This document shows positions 1 to 6,294 of a stretch of 9,801 bases of DNA, piece by piece. The notes beneath the pieces were generated by a model that saw only the letters and a program-made list of their open reading frames with translations, ran no database searches and was not told the DNA's origin. Position 1 is the first letter of the stretch, and each line of letters begins with the position of its first letter. The DNA lies in NCBI GenBank assembly GCA_036272915.1, contig DATAXV010000226.1, forward strand, positions 1-9,801, given 5' to 3'. Both the position numbers and the translations under genes were made by a program. This DNA comes from DATAXV01 sp036272915. Its GTDB lineage: Bacteria; Chloroflexota; Dormibacteria; Dormibacterales; Dormibacteraceae.

Positions 1-64
1 CGATGTTTCGGCAAGTTTTCCAACCGCTATGCTGCCCAGTGGAATCCGGATGCAGAACGGGAGC
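1..64 (+). promoter_or_regulatory. Leader region of the LacI-type regulator gene, cut by the window edge
   Basis: The first 28 bases are clearly richer in A+T than the surroundings and contain TTTCGGCAAG followed by TTTTCC, roughly the composition of a LacI-family operator or promoter. No clean palindrome or -35/-10 pair can be completed because the window starts here. Autoregulation is common in this family, so an operator is plausible, but this is inference. Three in-frame ATG codons (29, 50, 65) lie here; see the gene entry for the choice of start. Confidence 0.25.
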
Positions 65-1063
65 ATGTCGTTGCGCGTCACGATGGCGGACATCGCCCGG
101 GAGGCGGGCGTCTCGGTGGCCACCGTCTCCAAGGTCCTGAACGGGCGGACCGATGTCGCGGCACCCACTCGCCAGCGGGTCCAGGAGTTGCTCTCCAGCC
201 GCCGGTACCGCCCCCGCCGGTCGCGGCCGGCTCGGCGGGCGGCCATGATCGAGCTCCTGTTTGACGCACTCGACGACCCCTGGGCGGTGGAGATCATCCG
301 CGGCGTCGAGGGAGAGGCCCGGTCCCAGCGGATGGGCGTGATCATCTCCCTCACCTCCGAACGCTGGATCGACGGCCTCGTCGAGCGCGGCGCCGATGGG
401 GCGATCCCGGTCCTGTCCGATCTGGCCGGCCCCGAACGGGCCCAGCTCCGGGAGCTGGGCGTCCCCGTCGTCATCGTCGATCCGGCCGGTCATTCTGGCC
501 CCGAGGACGGCTACTCGGTGGGCGCGACCAACTGGGCCGGCGGCCTGGCCGCGACCGAACACCTGGTCGGGCTCGGCCATCGCCGGGTCGCCGTCATCAG
601 CGGCCCCGCCCACCTTCTCTGCAGCCGGGCCCGGGTCGACGGCTACCGGAACGCGATGGAGGCCGCGGGGCTGGCCGTCGACACCGCTCTGGTCCGATCC
701 GGGACCTTTCACCACGACGCCGGGTTCGCCCACGCCATGGACCTCCTGAGCCGTCCGGATCGGCCGACCGCCATCTTCGCCGGCAACGACGCCCAGGCGA
801 TGGGCGTCTACGAGGCCGCCCGTCAGCGGGGCCTTCGCGTGCCGGCGGATCTGAGCGTGGTCGGCTTCGATGACCTGCCCCAGTCGCGATGGCTGGCGCC
901 GCCGCTGACCACGGTCTGGCAGCCGCTGGACGAGATGGCGCGGGCGGCGACGAGGATGCTGGTCGGGCTCCTGGGAGGCAGCGAGCCCAGGCCGTCGCGG
1001 GTGGAGCTGGCCACGAGCCTGATCGTCCGCGAGAGCACGGCGCCCCCCCGGACCACGCGATGA
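65..1063 (+). CDS. LacI-family transcriptional regulator (probable sugar-responsive repressor)
   Basis: A cytoplasmic DNA-binding regulator of 332 aa, the usual LacI size. Residues 6-39 form the N-terminal helix-turn-helix, with MADIAREAGVSVATVSKVLN at 7-26. Residues ~61-325 form the periplasmic-binding-protein-like effector domain, with GATNWAGG at 153-160, SRARVDGYR at 187-195, FAGNDAQAMG at 238-247 and SVVGFDDLP at 264-272. The wording resembles actinobacterial regulators of xylose, arabinose or oligosaccharide genes, but the ligand cannot be read. The hinge (47-60) is arginine/proline rich and has Arg where LacI has the minor-groove Leu56. Start: ATG 65 gives the N-terminus normal for the family just before VTMADIA. 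ATG 29 and 50 would add a non-conserved tail, and none has a well-spaced ribosome site. No sugar transporter or glycosidase follows; targets may lie left of the window or elsewhere. Confidence 0.9.
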   Translation: MSLRVTMADIAREAGVSVATVSKVLNGRTDVAAPTRQRVQELLSSRRYRPRRSRPARRAAMIELLFDALDDPWAVEIIRGVEGEARSQRMGVIISLTSERWIDGLVERGADGAIPVLSDLAGPERAQLRELGVPVVIVDPAGHSGPEDGYSVGATNWAGGLAATEHLVGLGHRRVAVISGPAHLLCSRARVDGYRNAMEAAGLAVDTALVRSGTFHHDAGFAHAMDLLSRPDRPTAIFAGNDAQAMGVYEAARQRGLRVPADLSVVGFDDLPQSRWLAPPLTTVWQPLDEMARAATRMLVGLLGGSEPRPSRVELATSLIVRESTAPPRTTR

Positions 1064-1119
1064 CCGGGCGATCGACAGCACCCAAACCGGACGGGAGCTG
1101 ACCGCAGGGCGATCTACAG
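1061..1119 (+). repeat. Imperfect direct repeat between the LacI gene and the epoxide hydrolase
   Basis: TGACC-GGGCGATCGACAG (1061-1078) recurs as TGACC-GCA-GGGCGATCTACAG (1099-1119). The 13-base core matches at 12 of 13 positions, and the second copy has three extra bases after TGACC. The cores start 41 bp apart, about four helical turns. The first copy includes the stop codon of the regulator. The second ends in the candidate -10 box of the next gene. It could be a pair of regulator sites or a small duplication; function is unknown. Confidence 0.5.
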
Positions 1120-1120
1120 T
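1115..1120 (+). promoter_or_regulatory. Candidate -10 box for a leaderless epoxide hydrolase transcript
   Basis: TACAGT fits the TANNNT form of the -10 element and ends six bases before the ATG at 1127. Transcription would then start at or beside the A of the start codon. No Shine-Dalgarno sequence precedes this ATG, which agrees with leaderless translation, common in actinobacteria and Deinococcus relatives. No convincing -35 hexamer is visible at 16-18 bp, so the assignment rests on the -10 position alone. Confidence 0.4.
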
Positions 1121-1126
1121 CGGTGC

Positions 1127-2311
1127 ATGGCGACGTCAGGCGACTCCATCGTCCCCTTCCGCATCGACATCCCCGAGTCCTCCCTTCATGAGCTCCGGCG
1201 GCGACTGGCTTCGAGCCGGTGGCCGGACCAGGTTTCCGGAGCCGGCGAGCGATACGGCATGCCCCTCGACCGCATGAGGCAGCTGGCCGAGCGCTGGGAG
1301 AAGGGCTACGACTGGCGTGAGCACGAGGCGCGCCTCAACCGCCTCCCTCAGTTCACGACCGCGATCGACGGCGAGAACGTGCACCTCCTCCATGTCCGCT
1401 CGCCGGAGCCTGACGCCCTGCCCCTGGTGATGACCCATGGCTGGCCCGGCTCGATCGTGGAGTTCCTCGAGGTCGTCGGCCCGCTGAGCGATCCGCGAGC
1501 CCACGGCGGCGACGCCGCCGACGCCTTCCATCTCGTCATCCCCTCCCTGCCCGGCTTCGGCTTCTCCGGCCCGACGCACTCGCCCGGATGGGACCCGGCC
1601 CGCATCGCCCGCGCCTGGGCCGAGCTGATGCGCAGGCTCGGCTATGAGCGGTACGGCGCGCAGGGCGGGGACTGGGGATCGGGCATCTCCCGCCAGCTCG
1701 GGATCCTGGACCCCGAGCACGTGGTCGGGGTGCACGTGAACACCCTGCAGCTGCCCAGGGAGGTGGATTCGGTCCTGGCCCCCGGCGGTCAGGCCGGGCT
1801 CGACGCGAGCGCCCTCTCCGAGACCGACCTCAGGCGGCTCGAGTCGGGGCGCACCTTCCTGCGCGAGGGCGCGGGCTACGGGATGATCCAGTCGACGCGC
1901 CCGCAGACGCTCGCCTACGCGCTGACCGACTCCCCGGTCGGCCAGCTGGCCTGGATCGCGGAGAAGTTCGACGAATGGTCGGACCCCGCCCACCGGCCGG
2001 ATCCGGACCTCCTCCTCACCAACGTCACGATCTACTGGCTGACGCGCACCGCCGCTTCGGCGGCGCGCCTCTACTTCGAGACCGCACACGCCGCCGGCGG
2101 GGCCGTCCAGCCGCGGCTCGAGGTCCCGACCGGCGTCGCCGTCTTCCCTCACGACATCGGTCTTCCGATCCGGAGGTTCGCCGAGCGCGACAGCAACATC
2201 GTCCACTGGTCGGAGTTCGACCGGGGCGGCCACTTCGCCGCCATGGAGGTGCCCGACCTGCTGGTCGGCGACGTCCGTACCTTCTTCCGCCCGCTCCGGG
2301 GCGACCTCTAA
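1127..2311 (+). CDS. Epoxide hydrolase, microsomal type (EHN domain plus alpha/beta hydrolase)
   Basis: A 394-aa enzyme of the microsomal/juvenile-hormone epoxide hydrolase family, predicted to open epoxides to vicinal diols through a covalent ester intermediate. The N-terminal EHN segment (about 9-115, beginning VPFRIDIPESSL) wraps the alpha/beta hydrolase core. Visible active-site elements are the oxyanion motif HGWPGS (104-109), nucleophile Asp182 in GGDWGSG, lid tyrosines Tyr251 (in GYGMIQSTRP) and Tyr316 (in RLYFE), acid Asp343 in VFPHDIG, and base His369 in GGHFAAME. These match the positions known in mammalian microsomal epoxide hydrolase, with Asp in place of its Glu404. There is no N-terminal membrane anchor, so the enzyme should be soluble. 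All catalytic residues are present. The physiological substrate is unknown; detoxification or catabolism of an epoxide are both possible. The stop codon overlaps that of the convergent transporter. Confidence 0.93.
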   Translation: MATSGDSIVPFRIDIPESSLHELRRRLASSRWPDQVSGAGERYGMPLDRMRQLAERWEKGYDWREHEARLNRLPQFTTAIDGENVHLLHVRSPEPDALPLVMTHGWPGSIVEFLEVVGPLSDPRAHGGDAADAFHLVIPSLPGFGFSGPTHSPGWDPARIARAWAELMRRLGYERYGAQGGDWGSGISRQLGILDPEHVVGVHVNTLQLPREVDSVLAPGGQAGLDASALSETDLRRLESGRTFLREGAGYGMIQSTRPQTLAYALTDSPVGQLAWIAEKFDEWSDPAHRPDPDLLLTNVTIYWLTRTAASAARLYFETAHAAGGAVQPRLEVPTGVAVFPHDIGLPIRRFAERDSNIVHWSEFDRGGHFAAMEVPDLLVGDVRTFFRPLRGDL

Positions 2312-3510
2312 CCGGTGCGGTCGGGCTCCATCTGCACCGGCCGGCCGGCGGCTACGGCCACCCCGGCCAGGATCACGGCGCTGCCCTGGAGGACGAGCAT
2401 CGAGGGCAGCCAGCCGCCGGTCGACTGGTGGAGGAAGCCGAAGATGAGGGGTCCGGTGCTGGCGAAGAGGTAGCCGACGCACTGGGCCATGGCCGACAGC
2501 CCGGCGGCCTGATGGGGACCGGCGGTGCGGAGCGACATGAAGGACAGGGCGATGACCAGGCAGGCGCCGGCGCCCGCCCCGGTCACCATCAGCCAGAGCA
2601 GCGAGAGCGAGGGAAGTAGGATCAGCCCGGCGTACCCGCTGCAGCAGAGGAGGGCGCAGACGCAGGCGAGGAGGCTCTGGCTCCTGGTCCGCTCCAGGAC
2701 CAGGGGCGAGAGGAGGCTGGAGAGCAGCCCGACCACCTGGTAGACGAAGAGTTGCAGCCCGGCGATGTGAGGGCTGTCGCCCCGGGAGACGAGGAGGGTC
2801 GGCGCCCAGCCGATCATCACGTAGAAGCCGAACGACTGCAGGCCCATGAACGCGGTCACCAGCCAGGCCAGCGAGGACCGCAGCGGCATGTTCCCCGCCC
2901 CCGCCACCTCCGCCGGGCGGCCGCCTCGAGCGGCCTGGGGGAGCCAGAAGGCGGCCGCCACCAGGGCCAGCCCGGCCCAGCAGCCGAGCGCCGTCCGCCA
3001 GCCGCCGGGGGCGACCCCGGCCAGGGGCACGGCCACGCCCGAGCCGATCGCCGCGATCATGCTCATGGTCGCCGCGTAGAGCCCGGTGATGGAGCTGATC
3101 CGGCCCGGGAACCGGCGCTTGACCAGGGCTGGAAGCAGCACGTTGACGATGGCGACGGCGGCCCCGATCAGGATCGTGCCGCCGAAGAGGCAGACCGCCG
3201 AGGGCAGGGATCGGAGCACGATGCCACCACAGAGCGCGATCATGGCCGCGAGCAGCGCGCGCTCGATGCCGAGTCGGCGGGAGAGCGGCGGCGCCAGGGG
3301 CGAGAAGGCGCCGAAGCCGAGCACGGGGAGGGTGTTCAGCAGCCCGGCCTCGGTCGGGGACAGTGAGAAGTGGCGGCTGATCGTGCCCAGCAGCGGTCCG
3401 ACCACGGTCAGCGGGCTCCGCAGGTTGGCGGCGATCAGCAGGATGCCGGCGAGCAGCGCCGCCCGCCGCGCCGTCACCGGCGAGACGCTCCGCTCGCCGA
3501 TACTGTCCAA
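2308..3510 (-). CDS. Major facilitator superfamily transporter, CynX/NimT-like
   Basis: A polytopic inner-membrane transporter of 400 aa with about 12 hydrophobic segments and a polar central loop near residues 192-212. The wording is that of the CynX (cyanate)/NimT (2-nitroimidazole) group: NLRSPLTVVGPLL at 29-41, VAIVNVLLPALVKRRFPGR at 119-137, LQSFGFYVMIGWAPTLL at 224-240, and RTAGPHQAAGLSAMAQCVGY at 328-347. Members are thought to export or import small anions or drugs; the substrate here cannot be inferred. Start is uncertain: TTG at 3510 is the longest in-frame option but has no ribosome site. GTG at 3477 has GGAG ten bases upstream and gives 389 aa, starting just before the first membrane helix. 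The gene converges on the epoxide hydrolase with a 4-bp overlap and diverges from the small gene at 3576. Confidence 0.9.
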   Translation of the reverse strand: MDSIGERSVSPVTARRAALLAGILLIAANLRSPLTVVGPLLGTISRHFSLSPTEAGLLNTLPVLGFGAFSPLAPPLSRRLGIERALLAAMIALCGGIVLRSLPSAVCLFGGTILIGAAVAIVNVLLPALVKRRFPGRISSITGLYAATMSMIAAIGSGVAVPLAGVAPGGWRTALGCWAGLALVAAAFWLPQAARGGRPAEVAGAGNMPLRSSLAWLVTAFMGLQSFGFYVMIGWAPTLLVSRGDSPHIAGLQLFVYQVVGLLSSLLSPLVLERTRSQSLLACVCALLCCSGYAGLILLPSLSLLWLMVTGAGAGACLVIALSFMSLRTAGPHQAAGLSAMAQCVGYLFASTGPLIFGFLHQSTGGWLPSMLVLQGSAVILAGVAVAAGRPVQMEPDRTG

Positions 3511-3575
3511 GCAATGCGGGCCATCAGGTCAGCCTGTCACTTCCGCGCCGGTGGCGTCGGGGCCGGCCAACGAGG
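3511..3575. promoter_or_regulatory. Divergent spacer between the MFS transporter and a small gene
   Basis: This 65-bp gap must hold the promoters of both outward-reading genes, or part of them. The only structure seen is a short inverted repeat, CAGG-TCAG-CCTG at 3525-3536. No convincing -35/-10 pair or strong ribosome site is visible on either strand. Confidence 0.3.
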
Positions 3576-3896
3576 ATGAGGGACGACGAGGACGCCGCCT
3601 TCACGCTGGCCTTCGTCGGCTACGCCTCCGACGCCGGGGCCGAGCGCGCCGGGGCGTTCGAGGACGGGGTGCTGGCGCTCCTCGGCGACCATGGCGCCAC
3701 GCTCCTCTACCGCGGCCGGCGGGGTGTCGGAGAGGACCCCTCGCTCCCCCTGGAGGTCCATCTCATCCGCTTCCCGAACCGGGCGGCGCTGGACGGCTAC
3801 ATCGCCGACGATCGCCGGCAGGCGCTGCTGCGGAGCTATGGCGAGGTCTTCGACGTCCGCCACGCGGTGCGCCTGGAGACGCTGGTCGGTCCGTAG
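3576..3896 (+). CDS. Small DUF1330/YciI-like (dimeric alpha-beta barrel) protein
   Basis: A 106-aa soluble protein with no signal peptide or membrane helix. The pattern is a beta strand (FTLAFVGY, 9-16), a helix (26-37), a strand (ATLLYRGR, 41-48), then LEVHLIRFPNRAALDGYIAD (59-78), and a last helix and strand ending RHAVRLETL (95-103). This is the beta-alpha-beta order of ferredoxin-fold dimeric barrels. The segment IRFPNRAALDGYIADD is close to DUF1330 proteins, whose function is unknown. I infer the fold from the pattern of segments, not from a search. The ATG follows GAGG with no spacing, so the ribosome site is poor; no other in-frame start is available upstream. It may be a monooxygenase-like or ligand-binding protein, but nothing in the neighbourhood settles this. 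It converges on the peptidase gene. Confidence 0.75.
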   Translation: MRDDEDAAFTLAFVGYASDAGAERAGAFEDGVLALLGDHGATLLYRGRRGVGEDPSLPLEVHLIRFPNRAALDGYIADDRRQALLRSYGEVFDVRHAVRLETLVGP

Positions 3897-3915
3897 GGCA
3901 GGACGCAGCCCCCGG

Positions 3916-3936
3916 CGCCCCTCCCCAGCGAGGGCG
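3916..3936. terminator. G+C-rich hairpin between convergent genes, possible weak bidirectional terminator
   Basis: CGCCC-C-TC pairs with GAGGGCG around the loop CCCAGC, with one bulged C. It sits in the 41-bp gap between the small gene ending at 3896 and the peptidase gene ending at 3938. Neither side has a T-run, so it is not a classical intrinsic terminator. High-G+C genomes often lack T-runs, which keeps the call open. Confidence 0.3.
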
Positions 3937-3937
3937 G

Positions 3938-5413
3938 TCAGGAGCCGAAGAGCCTGACCTCCAGGTCGGGGTCGGCCATGTCCTCGTCGAGCGGGAAGAT
4001 CGGCCTCTCCACCCGCTCGTAGTGGAGGTTGGGGATGTCCTGGTTCACGGCGCCCGGAGTGAGAGCGAGCAGGGCATGGCGCGCGGCGTCGCGCAGCTCC
4101 GGCTCCAGGTAGCCGATCTTGACCACGGTCAGCGGGTTGGCGGCGATGTCCCAGCCCAGGGCGGTGAAGTCGCGGACGTGGTGATAGGGCTTGCGACCTG
4201 AGGTCAGGACCACGTGGACGCCGCCGGAGCGCAGCACTGCGATCCAGCCGCCGACCGGGTCCTCGACCAGGGCGGTCACCTCACCGGTCAGCTCGATCGG
4301 GCTGCCGTGGACGGGGTCGAGCACGCCGCCCGCGGTGACCGAGGCGCTGCCGCCGACACCGGCGGCGCGGCATGCCTCCACCGCCTCCGGCGCCACCACG
4401 CTGGCGTGGAGTGCCGTGCGCTCGCCGGCGGCCAGCGCCGGGTGGGCCAGCAGCCGGGCGGTCATGAAGGTCATGTCCCCGGCCCCGCCGGCGGTAGGGT
4501 TGTCACCCGAGTCGCTGATGATGACGGCGTCGTGACCGCGGGCGAGGCCCTCGGCGATGCACCAGTCGGCGTCGCCCGCGGAGGTCCCGAAGCGGAAGTC
4601 ACGGCGGGCGTCCCAGTACCGGCGCGCGATCGTCGCCGCCTCCCGCCGGATGGCGGCGTCGTCGGTGCCGGTGACGACCACGGTGGCGCTGCTCCGCGGC
4701 TCGTCGGCCCAGACGTAGCCGACCCAGAGCGAGGCGTCGATCACGCCCGGAACCGCGTCCGCCTCGGGCAGCCGGCCGTAGATGGTCCGCGCCGGGTCGA
4801 TCCGGGTGCTGGTCCGCTCCCCGGGCAGGATCACGGGGATGCGGGCCCAGGCCCGGTGCGGGCGGATGCCCTGCTCGAGGCACGCGGCCAGGTTCCGGCA
4901 GGCGCGCTCGGAGGTCTGCGGCGCGTCCTCGTGTGGCGCCAGGCGGTAGGCGGTGAAGAGGTCGACCTGCTCGACCAGCCGCGGCGAGACGTTGCCGTGG
5001 AGGTCCATCCCGGCCGAGATCAGGCAGCCCTCCCCCACCACCCGGCGCAGGTCGGTGGCGAGGTCGCCCTCGGCGTCGTCCATGCCCAGCACCGACATCG
5101 CCCCGTGGATGTGGAGGTAGAACCCGTCGAGGGGCAGGCTGGCCCGCACCCGCTCCAGCAGCTCCTCCTTCATCCGCAGGTAGTCGGCGGAGGCGACCGG
5201 CCCGCCGGGCAGCGATCTCGCCCGCAGGCAGGGGACCCAGTCGAGCTCGGGATGGTTGGCCAGGCGCCAGCCGGGGAGGAACGGGTACTGGGGCGCCATC
5301 TCCTCGCCGCGGAGGACGTGAAAGTCGGCCAGCGTGCTGACCAGGGGCGAGAAGGTGCTGCTCTCGATCGCGATGCCGCCGATGCCGATGCGGCGGTCGG
5401 GCGTCCGGCTCAC
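3938..5413 (-). CDS. M81 family metallopeptidase (MlrC/microcystinase C-like)
   Basis: A 491-aa predicted zinc peptidase, the usual length for the family; MlrC finishes the breakdown of linearised microcystin. The N-terminal domain (7-~290) carries IAIESSTFSP (14-23, Glu17), HIHGAM (101-106), MDLHGN (136-141) and APHED (159-163). Asp137, His139 and His161 have the same spacing as Asp184, His186 and His208 proposed as metal/active-site residues of MlrC, and His103 sits where His150 does (recalled, not checked). The C-terminal domain opens with ISDSGDNPTAGGAGD (299-313), the M81 C-terminal hallmark. No signal peptide, so cytoplasmic. Start: GTG 5413 overlaps the permease stop as GTGA and starts just before RRIGIGG, as in relatives; longer in-frame starts run through the permease gene and are rejected. 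Last gene of the ABC operon, so substrate and transport are probably linked. Substrate unknown. Confidence 0.9.
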   Translation of the reverse strand: MSRTPDRRIGIGGIAIESSTFSPLVSTLADFHVLRGEEMAPQYPFLPGWRLANHPELDWVPCLRARSLPGGPVASADYLRMKEELLERVRASLPLDGFYLHIHGAMSVLGMDDAEGDLATDLRRVVGEGCLISAGMDLHGNVSPRLVEQVDLFTAYRLAPHEDAPQTSERACRNLAACLEQGIRPHRAWARIPVILPGERTSTRIDPARTIYGRLPEADAVPGVIDASLWVGYVWADEPRSSATVVVTGTDDAAIRREAATIARRYWDARRDFRFGTSAGDADWCIAEGLARGHDAVIISDSGDNPTAGGAGDMTFMTARLLAHPALAAGERTALHASVVAPEAVEACRAAGVGGSASVTAGGVLDPVHGSPIELTGEVTALVEDPVGGWIAVLRSGGVHVVLTSGRKPYHHVRDFTALGWDIAANPLTVVKIGYLEPELRDAARHALLALTPGAVNQDIPNLHYERVERPIFPLDEDMADPDLEVRLFGS

Positions 5414-6294
5414 AACATGTCCCGGCTGCGGAGCAGGAAGGCGCCGATGCCGAGGAAGACGAGCATGTAGGCGGCGGCGACGAGCGCTCCCTGGGTGGCC
5501 GACACCAGCGACGCGCCGCCCGGGGGCAGGGCGTGGAGCATGGCGATGATGTTCTGGCCGGGGAAGGCGCGGCGCACGTTGTCGAGCGCGGACACCGCCC
5601 CCATCACCTGCACGATGAAGCCCTCGACGGCCAGGGTGTAGACGATCCCGATCCCGATCGCCAGCGGCGTCTGCTGGAAGAGCATGGCCAGGAGCACGCC
5701 GAAGGCGGCCCACATCGACATCGTCAGCCAGGCGGCGAGGACGGCCTCGACGATGGACAGCAGGCCCGGCCAGGGCGTGGCGTGGCCGAAGGCGAACCCG
5801 AACGGGATGGAGATCACCGCGCCGGCGACGAGGATGGCGATCGAGAAGCTGAGCAGGATCCCGACCATGGTCAGGGTGGTGCCGAGGAAGGTCGTCATGC
5901 GCGACGGCCGCTGGGTCAGCAGCGTCTTCCAGGTCCCCAGGCCGTATTCCCCGCCGAAGCTGAGCACGCCGAGGATGACGGGGATCGCCGCGCAGTAGGC
6001 GAAGCCGGTGAAGCCGGTGAGCGCGGTCTTGATGAAGTGGGACGGATAGAGCTCCTGGCGCAGCGAGTCCTGGGCAGTCTGGAGCTGGGCGTGGGTGGCG
6101 GCGTGCCCCGGCTCATGGCTGATGACGAGGATGAGGAGCAGCGGCAGCCCGTAGTTGAGCGACGCCATCAGCAGCAGCATCACCACACCCAGGACCCAGG
6201 TCGAGGGCCGCTTGCCGATCCGGATCCAGGCGGCCCTGGCGCTGGCCCAGACATCCATCAGCCGGGGACTCGGGCTGGGCGAGAACTCGGTCAT
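5410..6294 (-). CDS. ABC-2 type permease subunit (six-helix)
   Basis: A 294-aa integral membrane protein, the partner of the ATPase encoded just upstream. Six hydrophobic stretches are visible at about 33-58, 94-113, 135-162, 178-204, 210-232 and 266-287, after a cytoplasmic N-terminus of some 30 residues. The segment GGEYGLGTWKTLLTQRPSR (114-132) between helices 2 and 3 is the hallmark cytoplasmic loop of BcrB/NosY-like ABC-2 permeases. The first external loop (about 59-90) is polar and His/Gln-rich. Such pairs usually export antibiotics, peptides or lipids. Start: ATG 6294 overlaps the ATPase stop as ATGA and has the strong ribosome site GGAGGAGGG six bases upstream. The long open frame upstream of it is a shadow of the ATPase gene. 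Confidence 0.93.
   Translation of the reverse strand: MTEFSPSPSPRLMDVWASARAAWIRIGKRPSTWVLGVVMLLLMASLNYGLPLLLILVISHEPGHAATHAQLQTAQDSLRQELYPSHFIKTALTGFTGFAYCAAIPVILGVLSFGGEYGLGTWKTLLTQRPSRMTTFLGTTLTMVGILLSFSIAILVAGAVISIPFGFAFGHATPWPGLLSIVEAVLAAWLTMSMWAAFGVLLAMLFQQTPLAIGIGIVYTLAVEGFIVQVMGAVSALDNVRRAFPGQNIIAMLHALPPGGASLVSATQGALVAAAYMLVFLGIGAFLLRSRDML

Noticed and set aside
1136..3514. A 792-codon open frame on the - strand covering the epoxide hydrolase antisense and the transporter out of frame
   Set aside because: Its translation is low-complexity, rich in Arg, Gly, Pro and Ala, with no recognisable motif. The two genes it overlaps have clear family motifs. It is a by-product of G/C third positions.
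3525..3536. Short inverted repeat CAGG-TCAG-CCTG in the divergent spacer
   Set aside because: Four-base arms are expected by chance, with no extension into the flanks.
3537..3863. 108-codon - strand frame opposite the small DUF1330-like gene
   Set aside because: The + strand frame shows regular strand/helix patterning and a DUF1330-like segment. The - strand product does not, and it would overlap the transporter promoter region.
5414..5713. 100-codon upstream extension of the M81 peptidase frame
   Set aside because: It lies inside the permease gene in another frame and has no M81 similarity. The GTGA overlap at 5410-5413 gives the expected N-terminus.
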